A DNA stretch of 64,000 nt, from the NCBI RefSeq assembly GCF_003097355.1, contig NZ_PYUI01000021.1:1-64000 (forward strand), written 5' to 3'. The notes beneath the pieces were generated by a model that did not search any database, was not told the origin of the DNA, and worked only from the letters and a program-made list of their open reading frames with translations. Shown here one piece after another: positions 1-7,110 of the stretch (positions within the stretch are counted from its first letter, which is position 1; every line of letters begins with the position of its first letter). This DNA is from Arthrobacter sp. H-02-3 (GTDB lineage Bacteria > Actinomycetota > Actinomycetes > Actinomycetales > Micrococcaceae). Made by a program: the position numbers and the translations under genes.

Positions 1-1960
1 GGTCCCGGGCGATGAGGGCTTTGCGGAGGTGGGGCGGGAAGAGCCGGGAGGCCCGGCCGATGTCCAGGATCCGTCCCTCACCCCCGAGCAGGACGGGGAT
101 GATGTCGGCGTCGCAGGCGATCTTCCGTACCGTGGAGGCGGTGACGGGTCCGGTGAACAGCAGCGATCCCGTTTCCCGCACCGCCCCCGCGGGCCGGAAC
201 GCCCCACCGGCCGTTTCCTGAGCTTCTGCCGGGCCGCTCTGGCCGGCGGCCTCACCGGCTTCGCCCGCCGCGCCGGCCGTGCTTGCCTCACCGGCGGCAG
301 TGCGGTCGGTGGTGGTGCCGAGCCGGGTCAGCAGGTCCCGGTAATCGATGGTGACCATGACCTGGGGCCGGAGCCCGCCCGCGGCGGGCAGGCCGCCGGT
401 CGCGAGGGCGATCCCGCAGGCACCGACCAGGCCGTCGAGCAGCCGCTGGGCCCGGGACCGAAGATCCAGCCCCGCCGCCCCCGGATCCTCCTCGCACACC
501 GGCTGCCCCGCTCCGGCAGGGTCATCGTCCGGAACGGAATGATTCCCCGGGGCGGGAGCCTGGACATCCGCAAGAGTCGACACGCCCACGGCCCGGGCAT
601 CACAGGCCGACACGCCGGCCCCGGCACCCGTGACCGGCCACTGACCGCCGGCACCGGCTGCGTCGGCGGGTCCGAGGCTCGAACGCTCGCCGGCGTGTGT
701 GCCGACGCCCCGGCCGTCACGGGTCGGCTCATTGGCGGCCCACCCCACGGCGAAAGCGGTGCCGGCGGGCTCGGCTGCCCAGCCAGCAGAAGCGGCTGTG
801 GCCTCAGCGTCGGTGGCATCACCTGCCCGGCCGTGAACGGCGGCGGTCTCGGCACCTGCGGCCCAGCCAGCAGAAGCGGCGGCACCGCGGGTGGCGGAGC
901 CCTCAGCGCAGGCCGCGGTGCCCTCGGCGCCGGCGGCCGATCCCTCAGAAGCGGCGGCGGGTGTGTTTGTGGTGGCGGTGCGGGGGTTGGTGCCGGTGTT
1001 CATGACGGTGAGGAGGTATTCGAACTGTTCGGTGGTCGCGAAAATCTCAAGATGGTGCAGGCCGTGGCGCGGGCGCCGGATGAAGGCGCCCTGAAGCTGG
1101 CGCAGCAGCTCCTCGGAGGGCTCGGCGCCGTCCTGATCCAGCGCGTCGGCCCAGCCCCTGGCGACCCGGGCCAGGAAGTCCGCGTCGTTTTCCGCGGCCG
1201 TGCGCGTCAGGGTGTGCTCCATCCGCCCCAGGGTCCCGGCGTCACAGACGTGCCGGACCTTCTCCAGCGCCGCCGTGATGATCGTCGCGGCCCGGGATGC
1301 GACCTGCCCGGCCGCGACCGCCGCACCGAGTTCCGCGTGCACGGCCGGGACGGGCTGGCCGGTGAGTCCCCGGCGGGGTAACAGATTACAGGCCAGGGAG
1401 AGCCGGCGTTTAGCCTCCGGGGCGCTGATCCGCAGCCGCGCCCGGAGGAACTCCGCCGTGTTCCGGTACCCGTCATCGACCACCGCCGCGTCACCGGTCG
1501 CATCCGACGGCACACCCTCCCCGGTCAGCGCGCCGGGCGAAGCCGCGGAAACGGGCAAAGCCTCAGCGGCCGCGGTGCCGGGGGCGTCGTCGCGCCAGCC
1601 CGTCGTCCACGACGTGCCCGTCTTCGCGGCCGCCGCCGCGGCCTTTGTCCGGGTCCGGTCCACCGCGCCGGCCGCCACCAGCTGCAAAAACTCCACCCGG
1701 CGCGAGAGCTCCTCCACCCGCCCGGCGAAGTCCGACGCGGCCCGGAAATCCCACAACGCCGCATCCTGAACCGCCGTCGACCCCACAGCCTCCAACGCGG
1801 CCAGGGCAACATCCACACCCGACCGCCCGGCCGGACCCGAACCGGCACATGCGCCGCGGCCCGTGCCGGGATCCGCGCCGCAGCCTGCAGCGCGACCGGT
1901 GCACCCATCCGTGCCCTGCCCGTCGTCCCCGAACGGAATGAAACCCCTGGCGGCTTCCAT
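1..1960 (-). CDS. DUF222 / 13E12-repeat HNH endonuclease family protein, 3' end outside window
   Basis: The reading frame is open from the ATG at 1960 to the left edge without a stop, so at least 653 codons are present and the C-terminus is missing. A clear ribosome binding site (GGAGGAGA) precedes the ATG. The N-terminal half contains the DUF222 helical region (for example VQDAALWDFR, ELSRRVEFLQLVAAGAVDRT). An Ala/Gly/Thr-rich low-complexity spacer follows, then a second conserved part with MVTIDYRDLL and, at the edge, ILDIGRASRLFPPHLRKAL. In this family that last motif sits just before the HNH nuclease domain, so the catalytic HNH residues should lie beyond position 1. These proteins occur in many copies in Micrococcaceae genomes and have been linked to mobile introns or recombination, but their role is not established. 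Long antisense frames here are shadows. Confidence 0.88.
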   Translation of the reverse strand, partial: MEAARGFIPFGDDGQGTDGCTGRAAGCGADPGTGRGACAGSGPAGRSGVDVALAALEAVGSTAVQDAALWDFRAASDFAGRVEELSRRVEFLQLVAAGAVDRTRTKAAAAAAKTGTSWTTGWRDDAPGTAAAEALPVSAASPGALTGEGVPSDATGDAAVVDDGYRNTAEFLRARLRISAPEAKRRLSLACNLLPRRGLTGQPVPAVHAELGAAVAAGQVASRAATIITAALEKVRHVCDAGTLGRMEHTLTRTAAENDADFLARVARGWADALDQDGAEPSEELLRQLQGAFIRRPRHGLHHLEIFATTEQFEYLLTVMNTGTNPRTATTNTPAAASEGSAAGAEGTAACAEGSATRGAAASAGWAAGAETAAVHGRAGDATDAEATAASAGWAAEPAGTAFAVGWAANEPTRDGRGVGTHAGERSSLGPADAAGAGGQWPVTGAGAGVSACDARAVGVSTLADVQAPAPGNHSVPDDDPAGAGQPVCEEDPGAAGLDLRSRAQRLLDGLVGACGIALATGGLPAAGGLRPQVMVTIDYRDLLTRLGTTTDRTAAGEASTAGAAGEAGEAAGQSGPAEAQETAGGAFRPAGAVRETGSLLFTGPVTASTVRKIACDADIIPVLLGGEGRILDIGRASRLFPPHLRKALIARD

Positions 1961-2080
1961 GACACCAGTCTCCTCCGGGGGTCTGACATTCTTAGCGGGA
2001 ACCGTGCGCGAACCCGTTGTGTCCGCGGAGCGGTTGCCCGGCCGCCAGGATTTCAGGACACTCGGGTCAAAGCGCGCGGG

Positions 2081-2848
2081 TCAGGGCGCGCGGGTCAGGA
2101 CCCGCGGCCGGCCAAACTGCGTGCGCACTCCGGGCGAGTAGAGCACGGACTCCGGCGCCCCGGTGACTTCAATGCCAGCAGCGCGCACCAATTGATCCTC
2201 CAGCCGGGTCACGTGCGCCCGGTACAGCGGCCACGCGGTGTGCTCGTTCGGAACATAGAGGGTCTTGCCCCTAAACCGGGAATGCAGGCCGAACCGGGCC
2301 GTCAGGTGTACTGATAACGAGTCGGTCGCCTCGATGTCGAACTCCGGCACGACGGCGAAATCGCTCCGAGCGCCTCCCCGGAAACGCCGCACCAAGTAAC
2401 CGCTCTGGGGCCCCGCCATCCCGGCGGCTCCAAGCTCCCTGGGTGGCACGGCATCCCCACCGGCGAAGCTCGCGCGAGACCAAACATAGGGAATCCCGGC
2501 GGCCCGCGCAGCGAGCACCACAGCCAACCGCGACGCATCCAGACTGAGGAAGACGACTCCCCGGTTGCCGTCCGGTTCCCGGGAGTAGAGGCGCACGTTG
2601 ATCTCGGTGAAGCTTCCGAAATACGGGATACCGGGTCCGCGGCCCAGACCGGCGCCTTGCATTCGAAAACCGATGAGCCCCACCCAGGCGGATCCGTCAA
2701 AGCTGTCCGGGACAACTCCCGGAGGCATGAACGACGCCGCCACCGGCTCAGGGATTCGCCAGTGCAGGAAGACAGCATCGGTCCAGCGTTGATCCATGAT
2801 GATCGGGCGCGGAAGCTCGGGTGCGGCGGGCCAAGGATCTATGTTCAT
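2081..2848 (-). CDS. DUF2071 (YqjF-like) family protein
   Basis: A 255-residue protein with the DUF2071 layout: the N-terminal MDQRWTDAVFLHWRIP, then VVPDSFDGSAWVGLIGFRM, the FTEINVRLYS strand, GVVFLSLDASRL, and a C-terminal LYRAHVTRLEDQLV region. The family is related to acetoacetate decarboxylase-like folds. No biochemical role is established and no catalytic lysine is claimed here. The ATG at 2848 follows an AAGGAAGG stretch nine bases upstream, which fits a start. The gene stands alone, with no operon partner downstream before the DUF222 gene. Family assignment is firm; function is unknown. Confidence 0.85.
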   Translation of the reverse strand: MNIDPWPAAPELPRPIIMDQRWTDAVFLHWRIPEPVAASFMPPGVVPDSFDGSAWVGLIGFRMQGAGLGRGPGIPYFGSFTEINVRLYSREPDGNRGVVFLSLDASRLAVVLAARAAGIPYVWSRASFAGGDAVPPRELGAAGMAGPQSGYLVRRFRGGARSDFAVVPEFDIEATDSLSVHLTARFGLHSRFRGKTLYVPNEHTAWPLYRAHVTRLEDQLVRAAGIEVTGAPESVLYSPGVRTQFGRPRVLTRAP

Positions 2849-2950
2849 GTGAATTTTCCTTCCTTCACGCTCCGTAGTTCAGCGCCCCCAACTCGAACGT
2901 CGGCTCAGTTCAGATGTCGCCTCAGTTCGGCGGCGACGTCTGGAATGGCT

Positions 2951-3340
2951 CTAGCCGGTCACTGAGGAGGCCGATGGACCTCCGCGCTGGCTCTGCCAGG
3001 GCCAGCGTCCGGTGATTTCCAGCTCGAGCGAGAAGCTCAGGAAGGTTCGAATGAGCACAATAATGCCCAGCACGCCGACACCCTCGAAGGTCGGAGTGAC
3101 GGCGACCGACCGGATGATGTCGGCCGCGACCAGCAGCTCCAGACCCAACAGGATGGACCGGCCCAGCAGTTGCCGGTAGGAACGGTAGACGGTCAGCGGC
3201 GCGGATCCCGCCGGCAGCCGTTCCGGCTGATATCCCCGCAGCGCCAGGGGGATGGATATGACCGCGCCGATCACCATGACGGCCACTCCCGCGAAGTCCA
3301 TGAAGCTGCCGACCGTCTCAATAGTGTGCTGAAGATCCAT
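2951..3340 (-). CDS. DUF1622 family small membrane protein
   Basis: A protein of about 129 residues with three hydrophobic segments: a first helix around residues 12-32 (FAGVAVMVIGAVISIPLAL), a second at LLGRSILLGLELLVAADIIRSV and a third at VGVLGIIVLIRTFLSFSLELEI, ending GRWPW. The pattern and the LGLELLVAADIIR motif match the DUF1622 inner-membrane family, whose function is unknown. Two in-frame ATGs exist, at 3352 and 3340. The second is preceded at normal spacing by GAGGGGA, so 3340 is preferred; the first would make a 133-residue product. It lies 51 bases downstream of the SDR gene on the same strand and could be cotranscribed with it. Confidence 0.82.
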   Translation of the reverse strand: MDLQHTIETVGSFMDFAGVAVMVIGAVISIPLALRGYQPERLPAGSAPLTVYRSYRQLLGRSILLGLELLVAADIIRSVAVTPTFEGVGVLGIIVLIRTFLSFSLELEITGRWPWQSQRGGPSASSVTG

Positions 3341-3391
3341 GGTTCCCCTCATTGAAGGTGGTAGTGGAGTGTGCGGTGATCGAAGCAGGCC

Positions 3392-4303
3392 TTAGGGGTG
3401 CCGGACGCCGACCCCGGCAAGAATGGCCCGGTAGCCTTCGCGGAAACTCGGGTACTGGAACTCGAAGCCGGTGCTGCGGAGCAGGGCATTGCTCGCCCGC
3501 TTGTTGCCACCCCGTGACGGTTCCCCGCCCGACGTCGAAGTCCCGCCCGACGGCGAAGCTGCGCCCGATGCGTCCGCCGACTCCGACGCCGGGTGGGGGA
3601 GTCCCAGCTCGGCCGCCAGGAAGCCCAGCACGTCACCGAGCTCGGCCGGTTCGTTGTCGACGCCTATGTACACGGGCCCGGGGACCGCATCCATGGTGCA
3701 CAAGTGGACGATTGCCGCGGCGGCGTCGTCCCGGTGGATACGGTTGGTATAGCGCGACGTCGCCGGAATGACGGCCGTTCCGCCGCGCACCTGGTCGATC
3801 AGCCGGGTCCGGCCGGGACCGTAGATGCCGCCCAGCCGCAGCACGACGGGGGTGATGCCGGTGCCCGTCAGGCGGCTGTAGAGGAGTTCCTCTGCCTCGC
3901 GGATGATGCGGCCCGAGAACCCGCCGGGTTCCGGCGTCGTGCGTTCATCGATCCAGCCGCCGCCGGCGTCACCGTAGACCGCGGTCGAGGACACAAACAA
4001 CACCCGGCGGACGCTGGCGCCGGACGCCAGAACGGCGTCCAGCACGTGCGCGAGACCATCCACATATGCGGTCCGGTAGGCGTCTTCCTTGGGGGAATCG
4101 GCGGCAATCGCGACGACGACGGCGGTAGTGTCCGCCGGGACGGCCGGCAGCTCGCTCGAGCTCAGGTCCGCCGCGACCCCCTCAATGGCAGCCGGAAGCT
4201 TGCCCGGCGAGCGACGCCAGCCCACCACACGGTGTCCGGCGGCCGCAAAACGCAGCCCCGCCTCAGTGCCCAGATCGCCGCAACCGGCCAAAAGTACAGT
4301 CAT
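3392..4303 (-). CDS. NAD(P)-dependent epimerase/dehydratase (extended SDR, YeeZ-like)
   Basis: A 303-residue Rossmann protein. The N-terminal nucleotide-binding motif is a shortened LLAGCGDLGTEAG. It is followed by FVSSTAVYGDAGGGWIDE, which is the SDR SS-T/VYG segment where the catalytic Ser/Tyr normally sit, and by VVLRLGGIYGPGR, the extended-SDR substrate-side signature. The GCGDLG variant and the overall length resemble the YeeZ group of atypical SDRs, which often lack the full YxxxK pair; I do not see a convincing YxxxK after VYG. Substrate is unknown. A Ser/Pro/Gly-rich insertion lies near residues 250-275. The ATG at 4303 has no strong ribosome binding site. It precedes the DUF1622 gene on the same strand. 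Confidence 0.82.
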   Translation of the reverse strand: MTVLLAGCGDLGTEAGLRFAAAGHRVVGWRRSPGKLPAAIEGVAADLSSSELPAVPADTTAVVVAIAADSPKEDAYRTAYVDGLAHVLDAVLASGASVRRVLFVSSTAVYGDAGGGWIDERTTPEPGGFSGRIIREAEELLYSRLTGTGITPVVLRLGGIYGPGRTRLIDQVRGGTAVIPATSRYTNRIHRDDAAAAIVHLCTMDAVPGPVYIGVDNEPAELGDVLGFLAAELGLPHPASESADASGAASPSGGTSTSGGEPSRGGNKRASNALLRSTGFEFQYPSFREGYRAILAGVGVRHP

Positions 4304-4465
4304 AGGGCCAGTCTGCCAGCCTTCACGAGGCGCTACGCACAGGCCCGGGCAAAACTTGAACTGAACTTGTGGCCCACTGAACCAGCGGACCCGACGCCAG
4401 ACCCCGACGCCAGACGCCGCCCGACGTCGGACGCCGCCCGACGTCGTTCGGCCGTAGCCGTTCGG

Positions 4466-5359
4466 CTACCTCGCCGGAATCGGGAAGAAGGCCCGCGGGT
4501 CTTGCAGCAGGGCCGGGTAATCGAAGGCCGAGCGGTCCACGATCTCGTCGACCTGGAAGTTGCGCGCGAACTGGCCGCCCACGGTGATCGGACGGCCTAG
4601 GACCTTGCCGATGGCGAAGGAGGTGCCGCCGTTGACCGGGATGGCGACCACGGAGTTGCCCGGAAGGGTGGTGAACGCATCTTCTTGCTGCTGGCGCTTG
4701 CGGGTGGGCTTCTTGACGAGCTGCTTCGGCGGCAGCTTACGTACCTTGGGACGACGGGAGCCCGAATCGGCGTAGACGAACTGGTAGTCGTCATCGGCCG
4801 CGGGCTTGGCGCGTCCCACGGGCGGCAGGCTGACAGTCTTCAGCTGCTCCGGCTCGGTGTCGCCGAGCGGCAGGCGCAGGACCCACATCCGCTCCCCGGC
4901 AGGATCCTCGGGCACGAGCTCGAGCCTGGGCTCCGGCCAGACATACTCCAGGTCCGGGTCCGTGCCCGGGAAGACCTTGGCATAGAACCGCGGATCCTTG
5001 GCGATCAGCCGGGACCGGTGGCTGAGGTGGAAATCCGGGTCGCCAAGCCACGGCGGCATCGGAATCTTGGCGGCGTAGTCTGGGTGGGCCGCCTGCGGGG
5101 CAAACTCCATGATCTTCTCGCGGGTGGTGTCCTCGCCGCCGCGGGCCGTCCATTCATCCACCACGGCCAGGCCGTACATCGTCAATGCGGGGACGTACCC
5201 CATCCACATCCGGATCGCCGGGTGCGACTGCCAGCCATACTCCGGGATCACCAGCGCACGCAGAATCTGCAGCGCTTCAACGCGCTGCTTGCCGAGCCGC
5301 TCGCGGTCCAAAACCGCGGCGCTCTGCTGGAAATCGGGGAAGGGGAGGAAAGTCTGCAT
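4466..5359 (-). CDS. MSMEG_6728-type protein (Pyr_excise-like, pyrimidine-dimer DNA glycosylase fold)
   Basis: A 297-residue protein beginning MQTFLPFPDFQQSAAVLDRERLGKQR. The LGKQRVEALQIL segment followed by HPAIRMWMGY resembles the domain of pyrimidine-dimer DNA glycosylase relatives (T4 endonuclease V-like, Pyr_excise) found in actinobacterial MSMEG_6728 proteins. SHRSRLIAKDPRFY continues the conserved block to about residue 135. The C-terminal half is a basic linker (KLPPKQLVKKPTRKRQQQ) and a short tail. Enzymatic activity is not shown for this family, so a DNA-repair role is only inferred. GGAGAG directly upstream of the ATG supports the start. It is divergent from the two-TM protein at 5505. 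Confidence 0.75.
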   Translation of the reverse strand: MQTFLPFPDFQQSAAVLDRERLGKQRVEALQILRALVIPEYGWQSHPAIRMWMGYVPALTMYGLAVVDEWTARGGEDTTREKIMEFAPQAAHPDYAAKIPMPPWLGDPDFHLSHRSRLIAKDPRFYAKVFPGTDPDLEYVWPEPRLELVPEDPAGERMWVLRLPLGDTEPEQLKTVSLPPVGRAKPAADDDYQFVYADSGSRRPKVRKLPPKQLVKKPTRKRQQQEDAFTTLPGNSVVAIPVNGGTSFAIGKVLGRPITVGGQFARNFQVDEIVDRSAFDYPALLQDPRAFFPIPAR

Positions 5360-5448
5360 CTCTCCAGTTTGAGGCCACGCGACGAATCCACCAATTGCAC
5401 AGGACCGCGCGTGCGCATGTTCACATTTTGGAATGAAGCAGACAGCTC

Positions 5449-5466
5449 ATTACGAAGGGGCGTAAT
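5449..5466. promoter_or_regulatory. Possible operator palindrome between divergent genes
   Basis: In the spacer between the divergent genes at 5359 and 5505 there is an interrupted palindrome with perfect 6-bp arms, ATTACG and CGTAAT, separated by AAGGGG. The right arm overlaps a TAATAT sequence that could serve as a -10 element for the rightward gene. This is suggestive of a repressor site but no regulator is encoded nearby. Confidence 0.25.
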
Positions 5467-5504
5467 ATAGCAGGACCCCATCAATGCCGCCCGGAGGACA
5501 CGCC

Positions 5505-6077
5505 ATGAATCCAGCCCCTGTTATGCCGTTTGTGCCGAAATACGGCCAACTGCTCGACCCGGAAGCGAACGGCATTGTGGTGCTGGAGGAGGTCATTCTT
5601 GACCCCGTAGCAGCCCGTAAGGAACAGCATGGGTTCCGCGCCGCGATGGCATCGGTCGCGCTGACCATGCGGCGGATACTGGCGCTTCGCCTCTGCATCG
5701 CCATTGTGGCGATCGCCAACCTGCCGCTCTTTTTGCTCAACACGGGCTGGTGGATTTACGCGGTCTCGCTGACCCTGGTGGTCGCCGTCCACGCTGCAGT
5801 GTCCTGGCTGAACCGGAACGAGCCGCGGATCAAGCAGCGCCGCATGCTGGAACTGCACCTGCACCGGGAGCGGAGCGACAACTACCGCAAGGTCCGCGAC
5901 GCCGTGAAGTACGTCATCGACGCCCCTGCGCGCGTGAACGAAAACCTCTACCTTGAACTGCTCGCCGCGAAGCGGGTGGCACTGCACCTGGCTATGGGCA
6001 CCGTTGCCCTGCTGGACACGAGCGACGACGCCGCATGGAAACTTCAGATTGTCCGCGAAATCCCGCAGGCCGCCTAA
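5505..6077 (+). CDS. Hypothetical protein with two transmembrane helices
   Basis: A protein of 190 residues with no family that I recognise. A hydrophobic hairpin occupies roughly residues 60-105 (LRLCIAIVAIANLPLFLL and WWIYAVSLTLVVAVHAAVSWL). It is followed by a positively charged, helix-prone region (RRMLELHLHRERSDNYRKVRDAVKYV) and a soluble C-terminus. The start was set at 5505 because GGAGGA sits six bases upstream; an upstream in-frame ATG at 5484 lacks a ribosome binding site. It converges on the rpf gene with a shared hairpin terminator between them. The cellular role is unknown. Confidence 0.7.
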   Translation: MNPAPVMPFVPKYGQLLDPEANGIVVLEEVILDPVAARKEQHGFRAAMASVALTMRRILALRLCIAIVAIANLPLFLLNTGWWIYAVSLTLVVAVHAAVSWLNRNEPRIKQRRMLELHLHRERSDNYRKVRDAVKYVIDAPARVNENLYLELLAAKRVALHLAMGTVALLDTSDDAAWKLQIVREIPQAA

Positions 6078-6120
6078 CCAGCACCGTTCACCCGGGAAGC
6101 ACGGGTCACTCACGCACCAC

Positions 6121-6164
6121 CACGACGCCGGAGCGTCCCCTCGCGGGATTGCTCCGGCGTCGTG
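6121..6164. terminator. Bidirectional hairpin terminator
   Basis: A perfect 13-bp inverted repeat (6121-6133 and 6152-6164, CACGACGCCGGAG and its complement) around an 18-base loop sits between two converging genes. There is no long T-run, as is usual in high-GC actinobacteria. It is placed to end transcription from both sides. Confidence 0.7.
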
Positions 6165-6194
6165 CTGTAACGGCGTCGTGCTTTAGCGGGTGGC

Positions 6195-6848
6195 CTATCC
6201 GGGAAGCTGCAGCACCTGGCCCGGGAACACCACATGGGGGTTGCTGATGATCGCCGCGTTCGCGTCGGCCAGCGAGCGCCAGCCTCCGGCAATGTTGAGC
6301 TTCTCGGCGATCCTACTCAGGGTTTCGCCGCTCCGGATGGTGTAGGTCTGGCCACTGATTGATACCGGTGCAACGTGGCGGGGTGCCGGGACGGCTGCCT
6401 TGAGCGCTACATTCCGCACGGGCACCCTCGCTGGGGCTGCAACCGCGGCGGGCTGTCGTGACGTTGTTGCGCTCTGCGGAGCCCCGACGCCTCCGTGCAG
6501 GCCCAGCTTCGCGGCGCAGGCGGGCCATGCGCTCCAACCCTGGGCGGCCTGCACTTTCTCGGCGACGGCGATCTGTTGCTCACGGCTGGCATTGGCCGCA
6601 GAGCCTGTTCCGCCGTAAGCGGCCCAGGTGCCGGGGCTGAACTGCAGCCCGCCCCCGTAACCGTTTCCGGTGTTGGTGCCCCAGTTGCCGCCACTTTCGC
6701 ATTGGGCCAGGGAGTCCCACGTGGAGGCGGGGGCTGTGGCCGGGGCGGCCGCGTTGGCTGCAGAGGCCGACAATGCGACGCCTGCAATCGAGACAGCCGC
6801 CAGAGTGATGCCGCGGCGCGCGGCAGTGCCATAGGTGGATTTCTTCAT
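6195..6848 (-). CDS. rpf: Resuscitation-promoting factor-like transglycosylase with LysM domain
   Basis: A 217-residue secreted protein. Residues 1-34 form a signal peptide (KK, hydrophobic core, cleavage near ANAAAPA). The Rpf catalytic domain follows (about 42-118): TWDSLAQCESGGNW carries the catalytic Glu, then GNGYGGGLQFSPGTWAAYGG and REQQIAVAEKVQAAQGWSAWPACA, with Cys residues flanking as in other Rpf proteins. A Pro/Ala linker leads to a C-terminal LysM domain (about 168-217, YTIRSGETLSRIAEKL to PGQVLQLPG) that binds peptidoglycan. Rpf enzymes cleave cell-wall glycan and promote regrowth of dormant cells. No known riboswitch consensus could be confirmed in the roughly 250-base leader. 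Very confident for the family. Confidence 0.95.
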   Translation of the reverse strand: MKKSTYGTAARRGITLAAVSIAGVALSASAANAAAPATAPASTWDSLAQCESGGNWGTNTGNGYGGGLQFSPGTWAAYGGTGSAANASREQQIAVAEKVQAAQGWSAWPACAAKLGLHGGVGAPQSATTSRQPAAVAAPARVPVRNVALKAAVPAPRHVAPVSISGQTYTIRSGETLSRIAEKLNIAGGWRSLADANAAIISNPHVVFPGQVLQLPG

Positions 6849-7082
6849 GGTTCAGATGCTCCTGAGGGCCACCGGCGCTCGGTCCGTCCCCGGACGTTGT
6901 CGCGCCACTGCCCGCCCCTGACATTAGAGGTCATTACGGTGTCTACCGGTCGGGCAGTATCTGGTGGTGGCAGCACCGGGCATTCAATACCCGGTTGCCG
7001 GGCATGCAAACCAGATTAAGGCAGGGCCCGCCCGTTATCAAGACGTTATTTTTCCCGTTTCTGCCGTTATCATCCCGCCGCT

Positions 7083-7110
7083 GGCTCACGCGAACATGTT
7101 CGCGTCAGCC
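7083..7110. terminator. Near-perfect 28-bp palindrome overlapping the uvrA-like stop codon
   Basis: The segment centred on the AACATGTT core is a palindrome with a single mismatched pair over 28 bases and no loop. It contains the stop codon of the uvrA-like gene. It can act as a terminator for that leftward gene or as a protein-binding site; position favours termination. Confidence 0.5.

Noticed and set aside
29..1381. 450-codon rightward open frame
   Set aside because: It is antisense to the DUF222/HNH frame, which has recognisable motifs and a ribosome binding site; the rightward product is low-complexity Gly/Arg.
6849..7082. Possible riboswitch in the rpf leader
   Set aside because: Leaders of rpf genes can carry c-di-AMP elements, but I could not match the conserved ydaO-type blocks here.
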